From Symsagittifera roscoffensis (lineage: Eukaryota; Xenacoelomorpha; Acoela; Convolutidae): 64,000 nt of DNA. The notes beneath the pieces are model-generated. The model was not told the DNA's origin and searched no databases. It saw nothing but the letters and a program-made list of their open reading frames with translations. A program made the position numbers and the translations under genes. The stretch covers positions 63,246,282 through 63,310,281 of the forward strand of contig NC_087066.1 of assembly GCF_963678635.1 (NCBI RefSeq). Direction: 5' to 3'. Positions 51,041 through 63,376 of this stretch are shown here, one piece after another (positions within the stretch are counted from its first letter, which is position 1; every line of letters begins with the position of its first letter).

Positions 51041-52394
51041 GTTGGGTTGCAAAACAAGAGCTTCGCTCAATAAAATAACTCAGTCTGGATTTTAGTGAAA
51101 TAAGATAAACAGACTATGCTTAGACATGCTGCAAAGCCTTCCATTGATCCTCTGAGAATCTTAGAAACCACAATTATTATTGATTAAATCAAGTCTTTTC
51201 ATTCAATTCTCACAGAGCCATTTTTTATGAATCATTTTTATAAGTTCAAAACAGTCACTACCCTTTCCCACGTATTAACCTTGAAATCTGCTCCACCCAC
51301 TTTTGATGAGAAATGAACAAAACTTATGTATGAAATTAGATGTAGCTTAAAGCAATCGAAAATTATTATGTATGACTTAAAAATAAATAGCAAAAATCTT
51401 ATGTGATTTCAAGATCTTCGTGGCATTCAATTTTTCAAGTTGAAAGTAAACAAGTTTATCAACAAAAAACAATAATTTTTATATTTGAGATTCTGCAAAT
51501 TTCGATTTTACAAAGGTTACACATGCTCAAAAAACTCACTTAATGGGTTAACTTTGCTCTGGGTGCAATTCATTTACTACTCACATAGTGATACCAAAAG
51601 CTTATGGTATCAGCGTATCAGTCAATATCTTTGAATATGTATCGAAAAAAAGTGAACTGCAAAAGAAACGTAGAAGTCATAATTTCCCATTCTCAATCCT
51701 TTTTTTGCATACCGTGGTCAATCTGGGATGAAATATTGAGGCCTGTTCAGCTATTATCTGTTCAACAGCTTAAAGATCCGAATTTTTTTCTTGGTGTATC
51801 CTGGCAAAACAAAATTGTTCAAAATTTTTGCTTCTTATACGCTGACCGAAAAGGCTAATCAAACAACTCCATAAACTTAGCGTAAGAAAAAATGCAAGTC
51901 ATACTGTTTTCATCCAGTTTTTGAGAATCAGTTGTCAATCCAATCGAATTAAATCTGATTTTTTTGTTGTTTTGGTAAAAACATTTGTGCATGGCATAAA
52001 AATAGAAGAAAAAGTTAAAAAGAAAACTTGAGAAAAATTGCTAATCTCACAGTTTACTTATATGGAAGTTACACGACTAGCATTTTATGATGAAACAAAA
52101 TTAATTTTCATAATTGTCTAACATTTCCCAATTTCCCAATGTAAACAAAATTTCCCATTTTTTTTATTTGGATATTTTTTATTTCCAAGGCAATGAAAGA
52201 TTAATTCGAAAATTTGGTTAAAAAACATTTCAAACCTAACATTTTAAGAGTTTGGAACAATCAGAGTCTTTCTCACTTGTGTTTGGTCACGTTTGGTACA
52301 TAAAAATGACGAACAAAAAAGAAAATTAAAAAACTAAACATGATTTTTTATGGTTTTTGGAAAAGTTTTAACCAGACATTATCTTTATATGAAA
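51041..52394. other. No recognised feature (1.35 kb)
   Basis: AT-rich. An 84-codon frame at 51604-51858 has no motif I can name. Confidence 0.35.
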
Positions 52395-52490
52395 AAATTT
52401 TTATCATAGATCTTTCATACAGTTTTCTGTACTTATGGATTTGATTGGAAATTGTATGACTATTATTTTTCGATACATGTAAATCGTAAA
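52395..52490. repeat. Family H palindromic repeat, copy 4 (decayed)
   Basis: TTTCATACAGTTTTCTGTAC and GGAAATTGTATGACTATTAT follow the order of the 42.97 kb copy. The terminal CCCGGG edges are not found. Confidence 0.4.
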
Positions 52491-53585
52491 AAAAAAATCG
52501 ATTTTTCATACTGGGAGCTCACTCGACGTCATCTTTTTTTGTAGTACCTGTTTTTCAGGAACGCACTGAATAATGTGCGCTATTTGGAAGTTAAAATTTT
52601 TATTGAAGTATCATACATAGTGTTAAATAATTAATCTTATTTCTTATAATTTTGGAAAAACCAAAAGATAAATTTTATTTTTGAGCTAAACCTGAATACT
52701 TGATAAAATTTTCTATTTATTTCTGTTTTTGCTGGCATAGTAAAAACAAATGATTTGTTCACGTCGTTATTGTTTCAAAAACCAATTACACTTGCTAGGA
52801 AATTAAATTGTTAGGGTATCAATTAACAATTTTGTGACTATGCTTTTTAAGGATGCTGTAAAAGTTTCTAAGGCCATATTGTCTCAAAACTTATGAAGCT
52901 TAACATTGAAACATCAATCCCGCAACAACCTTTTGAGCAATGCTTTTTCAGCAAAAGCATCGCTCACATAAAAAATATGAAAGTAAAGACAACTAAGAAT
53001 AAAAATTGCGGGTTTAAAAAGTTTTTTTCTAAAAATAAACCATTGGCCCAAATTATTACAATTAGGAAATACAGAAGTTAAAATGAGTTGCTCCTACCTG
53101 TTGGAACTAAAGGAATATCCAATATCAGAAGAGGACGTTAAGTTACTCAATTGTTTGTTACTATCAATTCTGGCCGCATCAGTAAAAAAAATCCGCTTTT
53201 AACTGGTACTATAGTCCATTTATCTACAAGTATCAGAAAAAAAAATAGTTATGCTTGAAAATTCTCTGATTAGCTTTTCACGCTATTCATAAAAAAAACT
53301 GCACAAAAAGTGGGCTCCTAAAATAGACGAGACAAATTTTTTGCAAAACCTAATTAATAGCCAATGTTTATCTCACAAAGTCTGAAAAAATACCTTAGAT
53401 TCTTGTTGTTTCGCATTTTGTAAAAAGATAGATCAAATTTGAACTAGACTAAAAGTATGATAGTTACTGTCTGTGACCTTTAACAGTATCGTTTACTCTT
53501 TAATGGTACTCTTAAGAGCTAAATTTAGATTAATCAGACTGCGGAAAAAAAATAAGACGGTTACTAAAAGCAAAGGGCAAAAGGG
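52491..53585. other. No recognised feature (1.1 kb)
   Basis: AT-rich; the Lys-rich 62-codon frame at 52893-53081 has no known motif. Confidence 0.35.
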
Positions 53586-54515
53586 TACCCGTATCCAAGT
53601 TTAGGCGCACATAATCAATTATAATGGATTTTTACGATGATTGTTTGACGATTATAAATGATTATAATTACCAAATTAGGTGTTCAAAGGATTTATAATG
53701 GATTATAATCGTGATATTTTCCAAGAGTTTATAATCTCTTATAATCGATTATAATCTCTTATTTTGCCAAATTTTTGTCAATTCAAAACATTATTTGAAT
53801 TATATCTTATGGGTTATTATTTTCGTGTCAATAAGAAAATCTCTAAAAGAGAGCTATCTTGAACACTTTGGTTCATCTGAACACAAAGTTTTACCTCGAA
53901 GCAAAAGTTTCATAGAGATCCTTTCAAATAAGTGGAAAGATTCTCGCGGTAGATGAAAAATAAATCTTTCGAATCAACCTTGAAACTAAATCAACTTGCT
54001 GATAATTTGGTGTTTAAAAAGCTTAAATTATGCATCACAAAAGAACTCCAATGGGGAAAAAATGAAAAAAAAACCTTATAAATTTGAATTGATTGGAAAA
54101 TTTTAAAACATTTTTCTCATTTTTCATAGGAACCAACGTCTACAAAAAACATAAAAAAGTAAGCGATTTAGATGCAACTTCGGATACTCGGATACAAAAA
54201 TGGACAAACAAAAGAAATTACAATCAATTATAATCGATTATAATGGATTTTTTTGCAAAACTAATTAATTAGAAATTAGAAAAAATATAATGGATTATAA
54301 TCAATTATTATTGATTATAATTGTATCGAAAAATGGACGAATAAATAATCGATTATAATTGAATATAATGGATCAAAATTAATTATAATTTGATTTTAAA
54401 AAGAGAGATTATAACTAATTATTAATTGATTAAAATTGATTGTTTCTCAATTAAGTAAGAGTGGTACTAAAATCGTATATAATCGATTATTAACGCTTGA
54501 AACTGGATGCGGGTA
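53586..54515. mobile_element. Inverted-terminal-repeat element filled with ATAATC/GATTATAAT repeats
   Basis: 930 bp. The left end TACCCGTATCCAAGTTTAGG and the inverse of the right end, TACCCGCATCCAGTTTCAAG, match over about 30 bp with few differences. Just inside both ends are short-period arrays of ATTATAATGGATTATAATCG type (53612-53760 and 54213-54490), which are themselves palindromic (AATCGATT, ATTATAAT). A ~450-bp non-repetitive centre (53765-54210) has no ORF. Non-autonomous transposon of unknown class. Confidence 0.75.
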
Positions 54516-55140
54516 AGATGAAACTCATAAAACAACCCTTATCCAGTCTTTTTTCTCAACAAACTTAGGGGTCTAAGAGTTTTGTACCAACGATTTTGGT
54601 CAATAGGAAGGATAAAAACAGTTAAATGGACGTTTTCTCGCTCAATACTTCGGGTTTTCACGGACTTTTTTCGAAGGATTCCCGTAAAACTCGAAGGACT
54701 CCTCTAGACTGGTTTTGGGCAACAAAACTGACACAAAACGTTTTGACTAGATGTTAATCGAAAGTCGGAACAATAAGATAGTTCAGTGAAAACTTAAGCT
54801 TACAGTTTGCACTTTATATTTTCCTGCAACCAACAGCTGAGTTCTGGGTATTTTAACATAGCGCAGTCAGTAAAATTTCTAATGTAGAACAACCGAACGG
54901 ACATGGGATTACCAGTATTTTAGTCAACTGCAAGCTGAGACCCACCAGGGCAATCGAAAATCTAAATTGAACATTTTTCGATAGCAGTGACTGTTAAAGT
55001 TTTTGTGAATCCGACTGAGTTATCAGAAGAATCGAAAGTGGTATATAAAGAACCACCACACTGACCAAAGTCTCCAAAAAAATTGGAAATATGCAGCTAA
55101 AATAGCATTCAGAGAACTAAGGGACAAACTCAATGGAAAA
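54516..55140. other. Unassigned; solitary HLN terminus at 54758-54774
   Basis: ATCGAAAGTCGGAACAA (54758-54774) is an isolated HLN 5' terminus (minus orientation) with no element attached. No gene. Confidence 0.4.
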
Positions 55141-56160
55141 ATAACGTTTTAGCACGTCTCTTTAAGCGTTGGGGATAAAAGGAAATCAGTTCATTCAAAG
55201 GAACCCACAGATGCAGATCTCAAACATGGTTGCCTTTGTAAGAGTTGCACTGGAAAGATAAAGACTTACGAACGGTACAAACCATTTAATAGAATGCAAG
55301 AGCAACGGCAATTGTTAGAAGACAATGAAGTCCTAAGTCTACAAAAGCTCGATGAGGAATGGACACTCTGGAAGACAAGTTGGTCAGAAATTTTTTCTTT
55401 GTAGTAGTTAGAACATAGTTGAAAGATGCCCGAGGGAAAAAGAACCCGGCCTGAGGGCACGAAGAAAATGTTGAAGAGTATGTTTTTGCTCTTTCTGAGG
55501 GAAAGATGCCAGAAAAGTGTGAAAAAGCCCGGAAAAGTGCGCGACACTATGCAAATGGCTTCTTTTTTTCATTCATGCGTTCCAACATTTCATTTTTCAT
55601 TCATGCCCTGTCAGGAAAGAACATGCGTGAACGAGCAAAAACATACTCTTCAAGGTTTTGATTTTTATCACAAAGGATTGTATTGAAAAGAGCAATCAAG
55701 TTGAAAGGTAGCAAATAAATTCGACCACGCTTGCTTTTAAAAAATGAACGGAATCACAGCAGGAGCAGCATCAACATATTCAAGATCAACAAAGAAACTA
55801 TAACAAGAATCGATAATTAAAATCCGGAAATCAAATCAAAACAACAGACAGTTATTCAAACAAACTACAATCAGAAATCAAATTATTCCAAAAACACAAA
55901 CAACACGTCAGATAGAAAATTGTGCGAAAGGTTTGAACAAAAGTTTTTCGAATTGACTTTTGAAAAGTTGCCTGATAATGAGGAAAGTGAGCAAAAATTG
56001 CAACAAACGGAAACATTTAGCCAAGATGTGTAAATCACGAAAGTTTGGACTACTAAATGAAGAGTCCGAGGGGTCAGAGGAAGAAAGCAACATGCTCGAG
56101 AACTTTGAACCTGGGATGAGTATGAAACCAAGTATGAAAACAGTATGAAACCAAGTATGT
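55141..56160 (+). pseudogene. Possible gag-like relic (low confidence)
   Basis: An open stretch near 55160-55400 (Lys/Glu-rich, including LCKSCTGKIKTYERY), then 55426-55686 and 55960-56148. The last encodes NCNKRKHLAKMCKSRK, which fits three of the four positions of a CCHC zinc knuckle (x-x2-C-x4-H-x4-C, with Ser in place of the first Cys), followed by an acidic Ser/Glu-rich tail. Frames are broken and no RT, protease or integrase is found, so this is only a suggestion. Confidence 0.25.
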
Positions 56161-56819
56161 AAGACAAGATAAATTTAAAAAAGTTGTTATCCGTACGGAT
56201 ATTATAACAAAACATTCAGTTGGGATCAAACTAGTTCAGGTGCTAACATAACCAGTTGATAACATTAGCATGTCATAGATTTAAAGTAAATTAGTTAACC
56301 TATAGAAGTCTGATGATTTAATAAGTACCTATCTATACGTAATCACATATGTACTAGTACTTATAAGGCACTGTCTCTCAAATGATTCGAGGTCAGTGTC
56401 AGCCAGACTTAAACATAGAACGTTGAATTTAAGTTGTTCTTTTATTCGTTTAACTCTCACTCAACTTACTCAATCCACACACTGTGTAGTCCTCACTGAC
56501 ACAGAACCAACATAGATTATACCTCACCTACCGGTCGAGGGTATAACAAATGTAGACAAAAACCATAGGATAGAAATGCAGCCTTTCAAAATCAGGGCTT
56601 AACGCAAAAACGTCAGAAAATCTGACAGAGCAATTTTTTACAAGAAAAATAAAGATAAGCGGTTGTTGAATTATTACGGAAAAAGTAACCAAAAGAGAGA
56701 CAGATTCCAATTTTGGCCTAGATCTGACTCTCCTGCTCTGGGTCGCCTTTTATTGAGTAAAAACTCGACAAATCGGAGACCAGCTAAAGGAGGCCGCGTC
56801 ATTCCGGTCAAAATGCAGT
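56161..56819. other. Unassigned
   Basis: 56390-56530 has a composition unlike its surroundings (AGGTCAGTGTCAGCCAGACT, CACACTGTGTAGTCCTCACT, CTACCGGTCGAGGGTATAAC), possibly an LTR fragment. No pair was found. Confidence 0.25.
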
Positions 56820-56833
56820 AATGGTCGTGACAG

Positions 56834-57225
56834 CTATGCAATTCCGTATTCTAATAGCGGCCACATATGAGTTTTACATGCGTTTGCCAAACGTTCGGGC
56901 GGTTGATATATGCACAACGTCAACAGCTGAAGCGTTTTAAATTTCACGTGTCTGAGAACCTCGTCAAAGTATGGGGCCATTGACAGTTTTAATCTAGTTT
57001 CACACCAAGAAGAGTAGCATTTTTGGGTTTTTGACACATTCGAAAAAATTTTTGCCCATTCTTAGCACTTTCCATTGTATTTTTGTGCTGTCTAGCCCAG
57101 GTGCTCGCCCACATTTCTGTTTTGTCAACGGATGCTTCATGAATAGATCGCATTGTGTGTTGGTCACCAAATGTGTAGGTCTCTATGTATCTGACCAGAT
57201 CATCATTGGACCCCTGGTATATCAC
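56834..57225 (-). pseudogene. LINE RT fragment (thumb/C-terminal region)
   Basis: Two overlapping frames, 56989-57225 and 56834-57037. They show MWASTWARQHKNTM, KNATLLGVKLD and KTHMWPLLEYG, corresponding to the W-x-x-W-x-x-x-x-N, LGV-x-D and VRP-x-LEY motifs after the catalytic site of LINE RTs. A stop and frame change separate them. Confidence 0.6.
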
Positions 57226-57556
57226 ACCAAAGTAGTATTATCATAACAATGATCCCAGTTAGGGCCTTTGACATACTGCTGCGTTTCTTCTTGTAAGAAG
57301 GACGGTCATCCACCACAGACACAGACAACTCGGAATCTATGTTTGTGTGGTAGTCTGCAAGCAGACATAGACGATCATCTGAAACACCTGCTTCCTTCCG
57401 TCGCTCCGGCAACATATAGAGGTGAACTCTTTCGAACGCTCCAGCATGGTTGGTTTGCAGTACGTGCCATGTACCTCTGTTGTTCGTTGTGATCACGCAA
57501 TCTGAGACCAAGGACCACATTCAGTCCTCGGTTCAGCAACCAGGCTAGAAAGCTGC

Positions 57557-57769
57557 TTAATCTGGAAGAGAAACTCCTGCTAACTGCGCATGAATAAGTA
57601 AACACCGTGCAATGTTCTTCAAAAGCACGCGGGTGGAAATCTCTAACAACGCATTAGGGCGGTTAATAACCACTTGTGCGTTTGACTTGCGTTTGTGGAT
57701 GGGAACTACGTTGGGAACTTTCTCCCTTTTGGACCATCTGACAGTTTCCAACATGCAACTACACAGCAT
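57557..57769 (-). pseudogene. LINE RT fragment (finger region)
   Basis: A 70-codon frame with W-KREKVPNVVPIHKRK and NRPNALLEISTRVLLKNI, matching the WK-x-A-x-V-x-P-x-x-K and NYRP-x-SLL motifs at the start of LINE reverse transcriptases. Part of the 56.8-59.2 kb relic. Confidence 0.6.
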
Positions 57770-58375
57770 CGTCTGGGGTCCGTTACAACGCTTGCCAGCT
57801 CCTTGAAGACAGGCGCGCTAATCTACGATGGACTACCGCGTTTGCAGGGGTCAAAAGGTCTGAAGATCTTCAAAATTTCCTTGTGCTGGATGTCGATTGT
57901 CTCTAACTTGGCAACATGGGTTCAGTCCTCTGGTTTTGATTGATAATCTTAATCCATCGGTAGTGAAACCTTGCTTATAAATTTGTCGCAAACAGTTCTG
58001 TGTTGTCCTCGCCGTCGGTAACAAAATTGTTGTCTGCTATTAGTGATTGAATTGCCCATGTAATGCAACGATGCAGTTTTGAGTAACTGGTTTTTCTTTG
58101 AACTTAATTTCTTCCTTAGATCATCAAGGTACTGCTTCTGTATGTCTTGTATCACAGCTAGGCAGGCAAAACGTAATTATTGACTCGAGGAGTTTCGCAT
58201 CTTCTCAGATGCCGCTTAACCCCTAGAGTATCACCACCACGGCGTTGCTGCCTGCTGCGCTTTTATGTCATCACTGCGATCAAATTTTTTCAATCCATGA
58301 ATAGAAGCTTATCAAGATGTTCTTCCGAATTCTCGATGATTACTTTGAAGACAAGCAGACAGCAGATGCTCTTCG

Positions 58376-58561
58376 TCATTCATTTTCTGAACCTCCTCCT
58401 ATCGGCGTTTCTATAAGTCCTAGTATTCTCAATCCTGTTGATACTGATACGTCTAGGTTTGTCTTCATGGTTACAACATGGTGGACTGTAAGGATGGGGC
58501 AACCAACACTGATGCTAATCTCGTCCTTCAGCACGCTAGCAAACACGAGATCAAGAGTCAT
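58376..58561 (-). pseudogene. LINE endonuclease fragment (C-terminal)
   Basis: A 61-codon frame, MTLDLVFASVLKDEIS then VGCPILTVHHVV, matches the LDLVFT...SDH end of AP-like endonucleases, with the catalytic SDH replaced by VHH. Decayed. Confidence 0.6.
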
Positions 58562-59200
58562 CCCACTTTAACGAGTAAGTTTTTACTTTAGCTGCATAAG
58601 CCCAAAACCTTTTGTTACCTCATATAAACCAAGCAGCGGGTGGTTGTCAAAATTGTCCTCTGCCACAATTGGCAATAACTGAGACATCCTGGTGAAAGAT
58701 TCCGCGATATATTCACAAACCAAATATAGTCAAACCGAGTGTTCCGAAGGGGTCAATAGTTTTCCATCACGCAAAGATTGCCCCTGACTGTCTTTATTTC
58801 GGCTGACTCACTTCGTTTGTCTCTAAACCATTGACACCGTCTTGAAGCCAGACAGCTACCCCTCGTCCACTGCGGCTGTGATCCAAATGAGCTAAAAGCT
58901 GGTAGAGGGCAATAGCAAGAGCACTGTCACCAACTGTGTCGTCGACTTTAGCTTCTCCAGCTATAACAACCGTCGCTTTTGCCTCTGATTGTAGCTCTCA
59001 AAGCCTAGTTCGAATGCCATTAACATTGGCTCACAGCACGATCAGTGACTCCTCGTGTACGACGCTGAAGTCCATTGGCTACTCAACGGGCGATCCCCTT
59101 GCATTCCACGGCCGATGGGTTGGTCCGCCCTCCTTCTTTCGATATCTCTCATTTTTTATTCTGAACTGCTGCAATTGATGGCCTGCCGCGACGCGCGTGA

Positions 59201-59743
59201 ACTGATGTCAAACCGTTAGTGGCCGCTCATTCGTGGCTGCCTGATATCAATTTTTACTGCCGGTTGGCTCCAGCAAAGGTGGGTCTTTCTTTTTCTTCGT
59301 GATGAAGAACGTGCGGAGGCTTCAATTGAAGCATTTAAGGGCTAGATTTTCAAGCAAAAGTGGGTTCACTACAACGCAAAGATCAGCGCAAAAAGACTGA
59401 CATTCTTCTTTTCGACCAGTCGGGTGATTGATCAGAAAAGTTTTTCTTTAGTTTCAAACAATTAGTCGTTAGACAATGGCAGTCAAAGAACCTTGATGTA
59501 TACGTTCGAAATTAAAATATCAAGTTCGTATTAGATCCAAGAGAATATTATTAGAATTCTTATGAATATTCGAGACAAAATACAAAAGATAATCAAGAAA
59601 AGGTTGGCCTTAACTGTTGGCATAAAGTACTAACAAATGCACCTGGAACAAATGCACCACGAGAAAATGCAACGGGAAAACACAGATTTCTTACGGGTTA
59701 GCTGACATGCCAGTTTCATTTTTAAAGATGATTGATATAATAA
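59201..59743. other. No recognised feature
   Basis: AT-rich spacer upstream of the HLN cluster. Confidence 0.4.
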
Positions 59744-60286
59744 ACAAGACTGCTCATATCAGGGCGAAGCCCTGAATGTTCCGACTGCCTTATAAGGTTT
59801 TTGGAGCAGCAGTAGAAACATAAAAAATTAAATGAAATAAAATAAAATGAATTTTTTTTTTCTAAAATTTGAAATTTTTTATGAAAATCATTCCCCCACA
59901 CGCCATATAAAGAACATAAAGATAGATTTTGTTCCTTGTAACAAATCAATTATGGCAAATAAGCTTCTTTCAACCAATTTGGAACGATTTATAAAACGGA
60001 TTAAATCTCCGCTTACGCATTATTAGAGCGCGAATTATATCGCGCGTTAATTGTCCCAAATTGGTCAAAATGGCCAAAATGGCAATCTTTAAACCCTCAT
60101 AACTTTACGAAAAATGATCACAGGTGAAATATCTTTTCAAATTTAAGCTCAGGACAACAATGGCTTTCGAATGATATAAAAATTCCCTCAAAATTGGCTA
60201 GTTAAAAAGTCGAAATTTGTCTGAAGAAAAAAAAACCCACCCCGAGCACAAATATTCCGTTTCTTTCGTATCGAAAGTCGGAACAA
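59744..60286 (-). mobile_element. HLN element, copy 12
   Basis: Full length; both stem-loops intact. Shares with copy 7 the duplicated GGTCAAAATGGCCAAAATGG block, so the two belong to one sublineage. Confidence 0.87.
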
Positions 60287-60570
60287 TAACGAAGCAAAAA
60301 GTACACTTTGTTCATTGGATGAGGTTTTTTTCTGCGTAAAAAAGAAGTTTAGACGAACACGACGATAAACTAGTCGATAAACAAATGCAAGATATAGATA
60401 AAAACAAATATAGCAATAAAATATTCGTTGTAAGAAAATTTCAAATTTGAGATAGGTTGGCTGAGTCATCATCTAAGAAGCGATGAAAAAAATCAAGAAT
60501 TATTATTGATACTAAATTTATTCCAAAAACATCCAGCTTTACAGAACGGCTGCCGTCATTGCTAACGAAA
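60287..60570. other. Short spacer, no recognised feature
   Basis: AT-rich; the minus frame 60188-60472 starts in unique DNA and runs into copy 12. Confidence 0.4.
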
Positions 60571-61078
60571 ACAAGACTGCTCGTGCCAGGGCGAAGCCCT
60601 GAATGTTCCGACCGCCTTTTAATGTTTATGGAGCAGTAATAACTTTTAGGAAATTAAATGAAATATAACAAAATGAAATTTTTTTTTCTAAAATGTGATT
60701 TTTTTAAATGAAAATCATCACCCCACACGCCATATTAAGTACAAAAGGATAGATTTCGCTCCTTGTAACAAATCAGTTATGGCAAATAAGCTTCTTTCAA
60801 CCAATTTGCAACGATTTCTAAGACGGATTAACTCTATATCGCGCGTTAATTGTCCCAAATTGGCCAAAATGGCAATCTTTTAACCCCCGTAACTTTACGA
60901 AAAATGATCACAGGTGAAATATCTTTTCAAATTTAAGCTCAGGACAACAATCCTTTTCGAATGATATAAAAAAGTTTTGTCGAAAATGGCTAGGTAAAAA
61001 GTCGAAAATTGTCTGAAGAAAAAAAAACCCACCCCGAGCACAAATATTCCGTTACTTTCGTATCGAAAGTCGGAACAA
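60571..61078 (-). mobile_element. HLN element, copy 13
   Basis: Full length at both ends, but 30-40 bp of the CpG core (CTCCGCTTACGCGTTAATAG and part of the palindrome) are deleted, leaving ACTCTATATCGCGCGTTAA. Confidence 0.86.
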
Positions 61079-62030
61079 AAACAATCAGAAAAAATGGAAA
61101 AACAGAAAAAATCAATTATAAAATGACTGGGAAAAAAAACGTAAATATATATTTCAAATTTTTATTGTTGCGTTTCCAAAAGTTTTTGAAGTAAACTACT
61201 ATGATTATGATCGATTCAAAATTCTAAAATCTCATCACTGTGAAAAAGCCGGAAAACAAAAGGCGAAGATGCAGTGTGGAAGGAAAGAAGAAATGAAACC
61301 ATTTCTGACACCAGTTGATTAAAATTATTCGTCAATCATGAATTACCGGAGTCTATAAAAGCGGACCACTTTTCAGGTTTCAAAGAAACCGTCATGAAAA
61401 GTTTATGTTAAGAAAACAAAATACAAAATAATCTTGTCAGGTTGGGGGAGGGGGTAAAAATAGTCTGTGGTTTAGTCGAATGGACCATAGAAATTTTTAA
61501 AAATTGTTAGCCAAAAAAACGATCGTTGATGCTTAAACGATTTATTAATCCGGAGGAGAAGCAGATCCAACAAGAACAAACAACGATCAAGATTCGGGAC
61601 GCAGTGACATCCTCCGTGGAAGAATTATCGACAGACGACGAAACAGTGGGAAATTTTACACAAAAAGCTGGGAAAGTACAGAACGAAACTGACAAATTTC
61701 AAAAGCAGACCAGATAGACCACTGTAAACTAAGCTCACGTTGCTAGAAAGACAAATTTTTGGAAAAAAAATTGGGTTAGAAATCACTGCGCCCGCCTAAA
61801 ACCTGAGCTTGAGGTCGAACTTGGAGGTGAAACAAAAGGACGAAGGAAACAGAAATGGAAAGGCGATTATGCAATCTCAATGCTGAGTACTAAAATTCAT
61901 ACTATTATTTTAAGAATTTTAATTCATGTGATAAAAATTTTCCCGTTGATCGTGATTGACATGAAATTGCAGTAACCTTGATGCGTTATTTCTATGTAAA
62001 CATAAAACGCTACTAAATTTCATATAGTGA
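61079..62030. other. Unassigned; acidic Gln/Glu-rich 63-codon frame
   Basis: Frame 61526-61717 encodes a Gln/Glu/Thr-rich segment (EEKQIQQEQTTIKIRDAVTS) of coiled-coil-like composition. No homologue is recalled and the flanks are AT-rich. GTCAGGTTGGGGGAGGGGGT at 61437-61456 is an isolated G-rich tract. Confidence 0.25.
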
Positions 62031-62556
62031 ACAAGACTGCTCGTATCAGGACAAAGCCCTGAATGTTCCGACTGCCTTTTAAGGTTTATGGAGCAGTAAT
62101 AACATTAAAAAATTCAATGAAATAAAACAAAATGAAAAAAAAAATTTCTAAAATTTGAAATTTTTTATGAAAATCATCCCCCCACCCGCCATATAAAGTA
62201 TATAAGGATAAATTTCGCTCCTTGTAACAAACCATTTGTGGCAAATAAGCTTCTTTTAACCAATTTGGAACGATTTCTAAGACGGATTAACTCTCCGCTT
62301 ACGCGTTAATAGCGCGAAATATATGGCGCGTTAATTGTCCCAAATTGGCTAAATTGGCAAACCCCGTAACTTTACGAAAAATGACCACAGGTGAAATATC
62401 TTTTCAAATTTGAGCTCAAGACATTAATACCTTTCGAATGATATAAAAAAATTCCGTGAAAAATGGCTAGTTAAGAAGTCGAAATTTGTCTGAAGAAAAA
62501 AGAAACCCACCCCGAGCACAAATATTCCGTTACTTTCGTATCGAAAGTCGGAACAA
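62031..62556 (-). mobile_element. HLN element, copy 14
   Basis: Full length; 3' stem-loop with one change (AGGACAAAGCCCT), 5' stem intact. Followed directly by a 5'-proximal partial copy in the same orientation. Confidence 0.87.
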
Positions 62557-62574
62557 TAAAATAAGATCTTTTGT

Positions 62575-62962
62575 CAAAATTATCCCCCCACACGCCGTAG
62601 AAAGTACAAAGTGATATATTTTATTCCCAGTAACAAATCAATCATGGCAAATAAGCTTCAACAAATTTGGAACGATTTCTATGACGGATTAAATTTCCGC
62701 ATACGCATTAATAGCGCAAATATATCGCGCGTTAAATGTCCCAAATTGGCCAAAACAGTCATCTTCAAACCTCCATAACTTTACCAAAAATAATTACTGG
62801 TGAAATAGTTTTTCAAGTTTAATCGAAAGACAACAAAATCTTTTGAATGATATAAAAAATTCCGTCAAAAATTGCTAGTTAAAAAGTCGCAATTTGTGCG
62901 AAGAAACAAAAAGCACCCCGAGCACAAATATTCCTTTAATTTTTTTAGGAAAGTCTGAACAA
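62575..62962 (-). mobile_element. HLN element, partial tandem copy
   Basis: Lacks the 3' terminal ~140 bp; runs from TATCCCCCCACACGCCGTAG to a decayed 5' end (GAAAGTCTGAACAA). Joined to copy 14 with 18 bp between them, in the same orientation. Confidence 0.8.
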
Positions 62963-63015
62963 TAAGAATGTAAGTGTAGAGTTTGAACTTTACATTGTAG
63001 AAGAAAAACAGTTAT

Positions 63016-63376
63016 TGTTCCTTCCGTCTTGCAAAAAAGCGGAATATTTATGCTCGGTGTGGTTTTTTTATTCAGTCAATTTTCGCCAATCGAAATAATA
63101 GTTTTCAACAAACTTTTTTGTACCCCAAGAAGTTAGGAATTTCTTGAGGTCAAATATAAAAAGATATTCTACCTCCAATTATTTTTTGTAAAGTTCCTGA
63201 GGTTTGAAAATTCCCGAATTGGCCATGTTCTGGACTAAACTATGCGCGCTTTGAAGAATTCATTCAAAATGCTGAGAGCGTAACGCGAATTGTTTATGCG
63301 TGGCGAATTATCCCGCACAACAAAATCGTTCCGAATTGAATTAAGACTAGGTAATTGGTCGTATTATTTTTGCACG
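63016..63376 (+). mobile_element. HLN subfamily D, copy 2
   Basis: 5' end TTGTTCCTTCCGTCTTGCAA with TTTATGCTCGGTGTGG; the interior is shared with 30575-30960 (ATGTTCTGGACTAAACTATG, AGCGTAACGCGAATTGTTTA). The 3' terminus is missing. Its 5' end faces the 5' end of the partial copy at 62575-62962, 53 bp away. Confidence 0.6.

Larger units (their letters stand above)
56820..59200 (-). mobile_element. Decayed LINE (non-LTR retrotransposon), minus strand
   Basis: Running 59.2 to 56.8 kb in order: an endonuclease-like start (NVNGIRTRL, then HSRSGRGVAVWLQDG); a later endonuclease piece ending TLDLVFASVLKDEIS and SVGCPILT (58376-58561); an RT entry segment KVPNVVPIHKRKS then INRPNALLEISTRV (57557-57769); and an RT thumb/C-terminal segment NATLLGVKLD, then ACKTHMWPLLEYG (56834-57225). 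At least five frame changes and stops separate the pieces, and no YADD is recognisable. It looks unrelated to the 12.5-kb LINE in sequence. 5' and 3' ends and target duplication were not found. Confidence 0.7.

Noticed and set aside
55426-55686. Confident retroelement gag call from the zinc-knuckle-like segment downstream
   Set aside because: Only three of four knuckle residues fit, frames are broken and no pol domains are found; kept only as a low-confidence entry.
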